Assembly: GCA_023301665.1 (NCBI GenBank)
Contig: JALZUL010000088.1
Span: forward strand, 1-5,153
Source: Ascidiaceihabitans sp.
GTDB taxonomy: Bacteria > Pseudomonadota > Alphaproteobacteria > Rhodobacterales > Rhodobacteraceae
DNA: 5,153 nt
Direction: 5' to 3'
The notes beneath the pieces were generated by a model that saw only the letters and a program-made list of their open reading frames with translations, was not told where the DNA came from and made no database searches. Both the position numbers and the translations under genes were made by a program. Below are positions 1-5,153 of the stretch, piece after piece; the first letter of the stretch is position 1; each line of letters opens with the position of its first letter.

Positions 1-414
1 CCCCAAACCGTAACTGCGCTCCCTGCGCAAAAACCATCAGACGCTATTCCGTACGCCTGCGTACAGTCACACCACCTAATCCTGACATATTCACACACCT
101 TAGACTTGGACTTATGTCATGGCTTGCTCAATCGCGGCTTTACCAGCTGCGGGTTGATCGGGTCCGCCACAAAATGGGCGCGGTTTCGTAAGCGGCTACG
201 CGCCTTGGGGCATACAGACGCTCAAATTTCGCGCATCACCTGCCCAATCGGTGATCCAAGCTTGGGCAAACACCCACAAATGATTGCGATCGGTGTCGCA
301 AACCAGCTACTTACACACCAATTCGCTGCACAAGCGGACCCCAAAATCTCAAACGCGCAGTTACATCAAACACAGTCACATCACACCACGCACCCGCAGG
401 AGGTTTCCGCTTGA
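1..414 (+). CDS. xdhC: Xanthine dehydrogenase accessory protein XdhC, C-terminal part (5' end outside window)
   Basis: The frame is open from base 1 to the TGA at 412-414, giving 137 visible residues of a longer protein. A TTG at 106 could be mistaken for a start, but conserved sequence runs through it, so the gene continues past the left edge. Visible XdhC C-terminal (Rossmann-like) motifs are LTYSHTLDLDLCHGLL (residues 28-43), CGLIGSATKWARFRKRL (50-66) and ITCPIGDPSLGKHP (79-92), followed by a short helix ending VANQLL near residue 104. From family knowledge, XdhC binds molybdenum cofactor, helps its sulfuration, and delivers it to xanthine dehydrogenase in the cytoplasm; xdhA and xdhB would be expected upstream. 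After residue 104 comes a 33-residue polar, His/Gln-rich tail that looks unconserved and carries the next gene's Shine-Dalgarno site. The stop overlaps the start of the ABC ATPase gene. Identification rests on recalled family motifs; the missing N-terminal domain cannot be checked. Confidence 0.9.
   Translation, partial: PQTVTALPAQKPSDAIPYACVQSHHLILTYSHTLDLDLCHGLLNRGFTSCGLIGSATKWARFRKRLRALGHTDAQISRITCPIGDPSLGKHPQMIAIGVANQLLTHQFAAQADPKISNAQLHQTQSHHTTHPQEVSA
398..403 (+). promoter_or_regulatory. Strong Shine-Dalgarno site fixing a TTG start
   Basis: AGGAGG lies 7 bases upstream of the TTG at 411, inside the last codons of xdhC. It supports TTG 411 as the true ATPase start, since no in-frame ATG lies near it and the protein beginning there has the usual N-terminus for the family. 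The stop of xdhC (TGA 412-414) overlaps this start as TTGA, the layout expected for translational coupling. The bases just before it (361-395) are very poor in G (2 of 35), so the site is probably unstructured in the mRNA. Confidence 0.85.
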
Positions 415-1928
415 CCACTCCCCTATTGACCCTCAGCGGGCTGACAAAAGCCTATCCTGGCGTCGTGGCAAACGATGATGTGAGCCTCGAAATTGGACGG
501 GGCGAGATCCATGCCCTTCTCGGCGAAAATGGCGCTGGCAAATCGACGCTTGTCAAAATGATCTATGGCCTTGTGAAACCTGACAACGGCTCGATGGTCT
601 TTAATGACGCACCCTTTGCCCCCCAAGATCCGCGCACCGCTCGTGCCGGCGGGGTTGGTATGGTTTTCCAACATTTCTCGCTCTTTGACGCGTTAACCGT
701 GGCTGAAAACATTGCCTTGGGCATGGAAAACGCCCCTGCGATGAACCAGCTGGCTGCCCGTATCCGCGAAGTTTCGCAAAGTTACGGCCTCCCCCTGTCA
801 CCGGATCGAACCGTAGGCGACCTGTCGGCTGGCGAACGCCAGCGGGTCGAAATCATCCGATGCCTGCTCCAAGACCCCAAACTGTTGATCATGGATGAAC
901 CCACATCGGTGTTAACGCCACAAGAGGTCGCCGTTTTATTCGAAACCTTGAACAAATTGCGTTCCGAGGGGACCTCGATCCTTTATATCTCACATAAACT
1001 AGAGGAAATTCGCACACTTTGTGATGGCGCAACAATCTTGCGAATGGGTAAGGTTGTAGGCAGCTGTGTTCCCGCCCAGACAACCGCGCGGGATATGGCT
1101 GAAATGATGGTGGGCGACACGCTAAAATCCCCACAACGCAGCGGAACAATCGCGGGCGACGTCATCCTGACATTAACTGGTCTTTCGCTCCCCCCTGCCT
1201 CTGCTTTTGGTATGCCATTGCGTGATATTTCATTTGAGCTGCACAAGGGCGAAGTCCTTGGCATTGGCGGCGTGGCTGGCAACGGGCAAGACGAATTGCT
1301 TGGCGCTTTGTCGGGTGAAACCAATGTGGCCGCGGGTATGATCACATACGATGGCCAAGACATGGCCCCCCTTGGACCAAACGCGCGGCGTGCAGTCGGT
1401 TTACTCAGCGCGCCAGAAGAACGTTTGGGCCATGCAGCTGCGCCCAACATGTCACTGATCGAGAATGCGATGTTGACCGGTGCCACCCGCGAGGGGCTCG
1501 AAAAAGGCGGACTGTTAAATTGGCCCGCCGCTCGTGAATTTGCCGACAAGATTATCCAAGCCTTCGATGTGCGTACCCCGACCTCTGCCAATGCTGCGCG
1601 CTCGTTATCAGGCGGGAACTTGCAGAAATTCGTGATCGGGCGCGAGGTTTTGCAACGCCCCGATGTTTTGGTCGTGAACCAACCCACATGGGGTGTGGAT
1701 GCTTCCGCAGCAGCCTCAATCCGGCAGTCGCTGCTTGATCTGGCAAAAGGCGGCGCTGCGGTGATCGTTATCTCACAAGATTTGGATGAATTGATGGAAA
1801 TTTCGGACCGCTTTGCCGCGCTAAACGAGGGGCGTTTGAGCACACCACGCCCAGCAGCAGGTTTGAACGTTGATGAAATCGGTTTGATGATGGGCGGTGC
1901 CCAAGGCTTGGAGGCTGCGCATGTTTGA
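411..1928 (+). CDS. ABC transporter ATP-binding protein, BMP/nucleoside-type importer (two fused ABC domains)
   Basis: A 505-residue cytoplasmic ATPase with tandem ABC domains, the normal size for the NupA/YufO (and sugar RbsA/MglA-like) class. Domain 1 (about 5-240) is canonical: Walker A GENGAGKST (38-46), Q-loop Q87, signature LSAGERQ (138-144), Walker B LLIMDEP (158-164) and switch His195. Domain 2 (about 250-500) is degenerate: the Walker A position reads GVAGNGQDE with Q293 in place of Lys, Walker B reads VVNQPTWGVD (421-430) with Asn-Gln in place of Asp-Glu, and the switch His is Q456; its signature LSGGN (399-403) is intact. So one complete ATP site (domain 1 Walker motifs with domain 2 signature) is predicted, as is usual for this family. 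It should energise the two permeases encoded next. Translation starts at TTG 411 behind AGGAGG and is probably coupled to xdhC. The family assignment is firm; a purine or nucleoside substrate is inferred from family and neighbour. Confidence 0.96.
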   Translation: MTTPLLTLSGLTKAYPGVVANDDVSLEIGRGEIHALLGENGAGKSTLVKMIYGLVKPDNGSMVFNDAPFAPQDPRTARAGGVGMVFQHFSLFDALTVAENIALGMENAPAMNQLAARIREVSQSYGLPLSPDRTVGDLSAGERQRVEIIRCLLQDPKLLIMDEPTSVLTPQEVAVLFETLNKLRSEGTSILYISHKLEEIRTLCDGATILRMGKVVGSCVPAQTTARDMAEMMVGDTLKSPQRSGTIAGDVILTLTGLSLPPASAFGMPLRDISFELHKGEVLGIGGVAGNGQDELLGALSGETNVAAGMITYDGQDMAPLGPNARRAVGLLSAPEERLGHAAAPNMSLIENAMLTGATREGLEKGGLLNWPAAREFADKIIQAFDVRTPTSANAARSLSGGNLQKFVIGREVLQRPDVLVVNQPTWGVDASAAASIRQSLLDLAKGGAAVIVISQDLDELMEISDRFAALNEGRLSTPRPAAGLNVDEIGLMMGGAQGLEAAHV

Positions 1929-1998
1929 TGTTTCGGGAGCCTCCGGCGGAAGTTTTTTTAGCAAGATGAATAAAGGATGGGCATATGATCCGGCTTGA
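1921..1998 (+). other. Possible 25-codon mini-ORF bridging ATPase and permease genes
   Basis: ATG 1921 lies inside the last codons of the ATPase gene in another frame and has GGAGG (1910-1914) 6 bases upstream. The frame reads through the whole intercistronic gap, including the terminator-like element, and stops at TGA 1996-1998, just inside the first permease gene (start 1985). The predicted peptide resembles no protein I know. It could be a translational bridge that keeps ribosomes on the RNA between the two genes, or pure chance: the GGAGG also encodes part of the ATPase C-terminus, and 25 codons is short. Confidence 0.2.
1934..1959 (+). terminator. Terminator-like / attenuator-like intercistronic element
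   Basis: Six bases after the ATPase stop lies a GC-rich stretch (GCCTCCGGCGGAAG, 1939-1952) followed directly by seven T (1953-1959). CTCC (1941-1944) can pair with GGAAG (1948-1952) around a 3-base loop with one bulged A; a competing fold pairs 1934-1937 with 1942-1945. Both stems are only 4 bp, so it is a weak intrinsic terminator at best. I recall closely similar CCTCCGGCGG...T-rich...AAGATGAA elements after many Rhodobacteraceae genes, from memory and not searched. As the permease genes follow, partial termination or 3'-end processing that lowers permease output relative to the ATPase is more likely than a full stop. Confidence 0.35.
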
Positions 1999-3079
1999 GA
2001 AACGACCACAGCCGAGCCGTGCATATGCTTTGGCAACCCCGCTACTGGCTGTTGTGGCAACTATGATCGTTGGTGGCATGTTGTTTGCAGTTTTAGGCAA
2101 AGATCCGGTGCAATCGATCCTTGTCATTTTTTGGGAACCTTTGTTTGGGGAGTTCGCGTTTTATTATCGCCCTCAATTGCTGGTCAAAGGCGCCCCCTTG
2201 GTGCTCATTGCCATTGGTTTGGCCCTTGGGTTTAAAGCCGGTATTTGGAATATCGGGGCCGAAGGTCAGTACATCATGGGGGCCATCTTTGGTGCCGGCA
2301 TGGGGTTGGCGTTTTATCCAAGCGAAAGCGTCTTTATCTTTCCGTTGATGATCCTTGCTGGTGCCTTTGGTGGTTGGCTTTGGGCGATGATCCCCGCCGT
2401 GTTAAAGGTAAAGTTCGGCACCAATGAAATTTTGGTGTCCTTGATGCTGGTCTATGTGGCAGAGCAATTGTTGGCTTCAGTTTCCCTTGGCCTGTTGAAA
2501 AACCCAGAAGGGTTTGGCTTTCCCGGCTCACGTAATCTTCAACAATACGCATCAGCTCATAACGCGGAACTGATCACTGGATCGGGCATGCACTGGGGCG
2601 TTGTTGCGGCCTTTATCGCAGTCATTTTTGCATATGTTTTATTAGCGCGCCACCGGTTGGGGTTTAACATTCGTGTCACCGGTGAGGCCCCTCGCGCGGC
2701 CCGTTTCGGCGGGGTCAATCCAGCCCGTTTGATCCTGTTCTGCCTTGGCTTGTCCGGCCTGCTTGCTGGCCTTGCTGGCATGTTTGAAGTGGCAGGCCCC
2801 GCCGGTCAAATCACCATCGATTTCAACGTGGGCTACGGATTCACTGCGATCATCGTCGCATTCCTTGGCCGCCTACACCCCATTGGCATTATGCTTGCGG
2901 GGCTTTTGATGGCCCTTACCTACATTGGCGGCGATATTGCCCAAAGCCAGCTGCAATTGCCCGCCGCCGCGATCCAAGTGTTCCAAGGCATGCTATTGTT
3001 CTTCTTGCTCGCCTTTGACTTGCTCACCAATTACCGATTGCGCTTTGGCGCATCTGAGACATCAGGGAAGACCGCATAA
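1985..3079 (+). CDS. ABC transporter permease, BMP/nucleoside-type importer, first subunit
   Basis: A 364-residue polytopic inner-membrane protein of the BPD_transp_2 (branched-chain/sugar/nucleoside permease) family, NupB/YufP-like. A short basic cytoplasmic N-terminus is followed by a first hydrophobic helix (about 15-37), then roughly eight to nine more hydrophobic segments near 65-82, 95-110, 115-140, 147-170, 205-222, 247-270, 283-316 and 328-348. Recognisable family blocks are KAGIWNIGAEGQ (84-95), KFGTNEILVSLMLVYVA (143-159), the cytoplasmic coupling-loop-like GEAPRAARFGGVN (233-245), and GYGFTAIIVAFLGRLHPIG (283-301). It should form one half of the membrane channel with the next gene's product. 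ATG 1985 is supported by AAAGGA (1972-1977) 7 bases upstream; nearby ATGs at 1966 and 1977 are out of frame. It is separated from the ATPase gene by 56 bases and overlaps the next gene by 1 base (TAATG). Length and motifs are complete. Confidence 0.95.
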   Translation: MIRLEKRPQPSRAYALATPLLAVVATMIVGGMLFAVLGKDPVQSILVIFWEPLFGEFAFYYRPQLLVKGAPLVLIAIGLALGFKAGIWNIGAEGQYIMGAIFGAGMGLAFYPSESVFIFPLMILAGAFGGWLWAMIPAVLKVKFGTNEILVSLMLVYVAEQLLASVSLGLLKNPEGFGFPGSRNLQQYASAHNAELITGSGMHWGVVAAFIAVIFAYVLLARHRLGFNIRVTGEAPRAARFGGVNPARLILFCLGLSGLLAGLAGMFEVAGPAGQITIDFNVGYGFTAIIVAFLGRLHPIGIMLAGLLMALTYIGGDIAQSQLQLPAAAIQVFQGMLLFFLLAFDLLTNYRLRFGASETSGKTA

Positions 3080-3999
3080 TGGACCTGTCAGCCATCAACC
3101 CGATTATCCTAATCGCAGCCCTGATCAGCGCCGCAACCCCCATCCTTTTGGCCGCAACTGGTGAATTGGTCGTGGAGCGCGCAGGTGTTTTGAACCTTGG
3201 CGTTGAGGGCATGATGATCACCGGGGCTGTCTGCGGGTTCATCATCTCGGTGAACACAGGCTCCCCCGCGCTTGGCTTTATCATGGCCGCTTTAGGCGGG
3301 GCAATCTTGTCGCTACTCTTTGCGTTCTTGACGCAAATGGCGCTGGCCAATCAAGTGGCATCGGGCCTTGCGCTCACACTGTTTGGGCTAGGGTTGTCAT
3401 CCCTCATGGGGCAAAACTATGTAGGCATCAAACCACCACGTATGCCCGATGTGAACTTTGGACCGTTGTCTGACATTCCCGTCCTCGGCCCAATTTTGTT
3501 CAGCCATGACCCGATCGTTTACCTGGGTATCTTAATTGTTGCCGGCGTTTGGGGCACGTTAAAATTCACCCGCGCGGGCCTGATTTTGCGCGCCGTTGGT
3601 GAAAACCACGATGCCGCCCACGCGCTGGGATACAAAGTCAAACGCATCCGCACCCTTGCCATCATGTTTGGTGGGGCGTGTGCTGGTATGGGCGGCGCCT
3701 ACATCAGCCTTGTCCGCGTCCCGCAATGGACCGAAGGCATGACCGCCGGTGTTGGCTGGATTGCACTCGCACTGGTGGTATTTGCCAGCTGGAAACCATG
3801 GCGTGTATTGCTAGGTGCCTATCTTTTCGGCGGCATCACTCAATTGCAACTTAATCTACAGGGAGTAGGCGTTGCCATACCAGTCGAATATTTGGCAATG
3901 TCGCCCTATATCGTGACCATCGTTGTGCTGGTGATTCTATCAGCCGACAAATCAAGAGCCCCGGGTTCGCTCGGGAAAATCTTCCACGCCTCGCAATAG
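3079..3999 (+). CDS. ABC transporter permease, BMP/nucleoside-type importer, second subunit
   Basis: A 306-residue inner-membrane permease of the same BPD_transp_2 family, NupC/YufQ-like and the usual partner of the preceding permease. Family blocks are ERAGVLNLGVEGMM (33-46), QVASGLALTLFGLGLSS (92-108), the coupling-loop-like GENHDAAHALGY (174-185), and GVGWIALALVVFASWKPW (224-241). Hydrophobic stretches near 8-27, 42-58, 62-88, 95-110, 147-163, 192-212, 224-252 and 273-288 indicate about eight membrane segments. The start ATG 3079 overlaps the previous stop codon (TAATG), with AGGGA (3064-3068) 10 bases upstream, so the two permeases are probably made by coupled translation in equal amounts, as a heterodimer requires. 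A short basic tail ends the protein. No truncation or frameshift is seen. The substrate is not evident from the permease itself. Confidence 0.95.
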   Translation: MDLSAINPIILIAALISAATPILLAATGELVVERAGVLNLGVEGMMITGAVCGFIISVNTGSPALGFIMAALGGAILSLLFAFLTQMALANQVASGLALTLFGLGLSSLMGQNYVGIKPPRMPDVNFGPLSDIPVLGPILFSHDPIVYLGILIVAGVWGTLKFTRAGLILRAVGENHDAAHALGYKVKRIRTLAIMFGGACAGMGGAYISLVRVPQWTEGMTAGVGWIALALVVFASWKPWRVLLGAYLFGGITQLQLNLQGVGVAIPVEYLAMSPYIVTIVVLVILSADKSRAPGSLGKIFHASQ

Positions 4000-4015
4000 C
4001 GGGCACACAAAAGAC

Positions 4016-4031
4016 GCTTTAAATATAAAGC
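4016..4031 (+). repeat. Perfect AT-rich inverted repeat upstream of the binding-protein gene
   Basis: GCTTTA (4016-4021) and TAAAGC (4026-4031) form a perfect 6-bp inverted repeat around AATA, in the 52-base gap between the second permease and the binding-protein gene. In RNA it would make a small hairpin about 20 bases before the start codon and just ahead of the GGGGA ribosome-binding site. It has no T-run, so it does not look like an intrinsic terminator. It could mark or protect a 5' end of a separate binding-protein transcript, serve as a small operator, or supply a TATAAA-like -10 box, though I see no convincing -35 element. Function is unproven. Confidence 0.4.
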
Positions 4032-4051
4032 AAAAACAATGGGGAACACCA

Positions 4052-5125
4052 ATGAAATTCACCAAGATTATGACCGGCGCTGCGCTGGCACTCGGACTGG
4101 CTACTGCTGCCGTGGCCGAAGACAAAACCAAAGTTGGCTTTGTCTTTGTTGGCCCAATCGGCGACGGCGGCTGGACATATGAACACAACAAAGGCCGCGT
4201 CGCGGTTGAAGAAGCGTTCGGCGACAAAGTCGAAACTGTATTTGTTGAGAACGTGGCAGAAGGCCCTGACTCTGAGCGCGTGATGACACAGATGGCCCTC
4301 GACGGCGCTGACCTGATTTTCACCACATCCTTTGGTTACATGGACCCAACGATCAACATCGCGGCCAAGTTCCCAAATGTTAAGTTCGAGCACGCAACTG
4401 GCTACAAACGTGCCGACAACGTGTCCACATACTCAGCACGCTTCTATGAAGGTCGCGCAATCCAAGGCCACATCGCTGGCAAGATGACAAAATCAAACAT
4501 CATCGGTTACATCGCGTCCTTCCCGATCCCAGAAGTTATCCGCGGTATCAACTCTGCCTACATTCACGCCAAGAAAGTGAACCCAGACGTCGAATTCAAA
4601 ATCATCTGGGCCTACACATGGTTTGACCCAGCAAAAGAAGCGGACGCAGCTAAGGTTCTGATCGAACAGGGTGCTGACGTTGTATTGCAACACACTGACT
4701 CAACGGCACCACAAGCAGCCGCTCAAGAAGCAGGCAACGTCATCACGTTTGGCCAAGCATCCGACATGGGTCAATATGGTCCGTTCCCACGCGTTTCATC
4801 CATCATCGATGACTGGGCACCATACTACATCGCACGCACCAAAGCGGTTATGGACGGCACATGGGCATCCACAGACACGTGGGATGGCATCGGCGCTGGC
4901 ATGGTTGGCATCGGCGAGATATCTGACGCGGTTCCAGCAGACGTAAAGGCCGAAGCTTTGGCGATGAAAGACGCTTTGGCAGACGGCTCTTACCACGCGT
5001 TCACTGGCCCATTGAACAAAGCAGATGGCTCAGCATGGTTGGCTGAAGGCGAAACAGCAAATGACGGCGACTTGGCTGGCATGGGTTTCTACGTCGAAGG
5101 CATCACTGCTGAAATTCCGCAGTAA
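4052..5125 (+). CDS. BMP family ABC transporter periplasmic substrate-binding protein (probably purine/nucleoside)
   Basis: A 357-residue periplasmic binding protein of the Bmp/Med/PnrA family. It begins with a clear Sec signal peptide: MKFTK, a hydrophobic core (about 7-19), and a likely signal peptidase I site after AVA (20-22). There is no lipobox Cys, and in fact no cysteine in the protein, so it should be soluble rather than a lipoprotein as in Gram-positives and spirochetes. Family motifs include KVGFVFVGPIGDGGWTYEHN (27-46), TTSFGYMDP (91-99), KFPNVKFEHATGY (106-118), SARFYEGRAIQGHIAG (128-143), IPEVIRGINSA (159-169) and QHTDSTAPQ (213-221). Trp41 and Tyr43 in the first motif and Phe94 are plausible aromatic contacts for a flat base, by family analogy only. 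ATG 4052 follows GGGGA (4041-4045) by 6 bases; ATG 4039 is out of frame. Proline codons are mostly CCA with no CCC, unlike the first permease, which may reflect higher expression. Characterised relatives bind purine nucleosides, but one branch (RfuA) binds riboflavin, so substrate is inferred. Confidence 0.95.
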   Translation: MKFTKIMTGAALALGLATAAVAEDKTKVGFVFVGPIGDGGWTYEHNKGRVAVEEAFGDKVETVFVENVAEGPDSERVMTQMALDGADLIFTTSFGYMDPTINIAAKFPNVKFEHATGYKRADNVSTYSARFYEGRAIQGHIAGKMTKSNIIGYIASFPIPEVIRGINSAYIHAKKVNPDVEFKIIWAYTWFDPAKEADAAKVLIEQGADVVLQHTDSTAPQAAAQEAGNVITFGQASDMGQYGPFPRVSSIIDDWAPYYIARTKAVMDGTWASTDTWDGIGAGMVGIGEISDAVPADVKAEALAMKDALADGSYHAFTGPLNKADGSAWLAEGETANDGDLAGMGFYVEGITAEIPQ

Positions 5126-5153
5126 GCTGCACTAACTTAGAACGACAAAAGGC
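5126..5153. other. Short 3' flank without an assignable feature
   Basis: The 28 bases after the binding-protein stop contain no hairpin with a T-run, so the operon's end is not visible. The final AAAAGG could be part of a ribosome-binding site for a further gene, but the window ends too soon to tell. Confidence 0.5.

Noticed and set aside
15..64. Two short inverted repeats, TGCGC/GCGCA (15-29) and GTACGC-CT-GCGTAC (51-64), considered as an operator or hairpin
   Set aside because: Both lie inside xdhC coding sequence, far from any start, and are short enough to be chance in GC-rich DNA.
106..414. A free-standing 102-residue protein starting at TTG 106
   Set aside because: The same frame is open to base 1, and conserved XdhC sequence runs through position 106 (LTYSHTLDLDLC), so this is an internal codon of a truncated gene.
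983..1843. A 286-codon reading frame on the minus strand opposite the ATPase gene
   Set aside because: It lies wholly within a well-supported ATPase gene, its product is Ser/Ala/Pro-rich with no recognisable domain, and long antisense frames are common in GC-rich coding sequence.
1768..2127. Minus-strand reading frame spanning the ATPase-permease gap
   Set aside because: No recognisable protein, no clear ribosome-binding site, and most of it mirrors the two flanking genes.
3952..4393. Overlapping minus-strand frames across the permease/binding-protein junction
   Set aside because: They are low-complexity, Ser/Ala/Val-rich shadows of the + strand genes with no family resemblance.
4671..4946. 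A 91-codon + strand frame within the binding-protein gene
   Set aside because: It is out of frame with a conserved, full-length BMP protein and its product is unlike any known protein.

Overview
The window looks like a piece of an alphaproteobacterial chromosome, most likely from the Roseobacter/Rhodobacteraceae group. The reasons are protein-level resemblance from memory, moderately high GC, and a short CCTCCGGCGG...T-run element between two genes of a kind I recall as common in that group. No search was run, so the taxonomy is inference.

All recognisable genes lie on the + strand and are tightly packed. Positions 1-414 hold the 3' end of xdhC, the accessory protein of xanthine dehydrogenase, cut by the window's left edge. 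A four-gene ABC importer of the BMP/PnrA/Nup family follows without a break: a two-domain ATPase (411-1928), two membrane permeases (1985-3079 and 3079-3999), and a periplasmic BMP-type substrate-binding protein (4052-5125). The last 28 bases hold nothing I can assign. No RNA gene, mobile element, CRISPR array or origin was seen.

The genes form one coherent unit. The binding protein would capture a substrate in the periplasm, the permease heterodimer would pass it through the inner membrane, and the ATPase would power this from the cytoplasm. xdhC overlaps the ATPase gene by 4 bases (TTGA). Known members of the transporter family mostly carry purine nucleosides. Together these suggest uptake of a purine (nucleobase such as xanthine or hypoxanthine, or nucleoside) feeding oxidation by xanthine dehydrogenase. 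The exact substrate cannot be read from the sequence.

This is mostly an ordinary catabolic transport operon rather than a new system. The less ordinary details are at the junctions: a TTG start coupled to the xdhC stop, a terminator-like element plus a mini-ORF with a good Shine-Dalgarno sequence between ATPase and permease, a perfect AT-rich inverted repeat just before the binding-protein gene, and codon use in the binding-protein gene unlike that of its neighbour.
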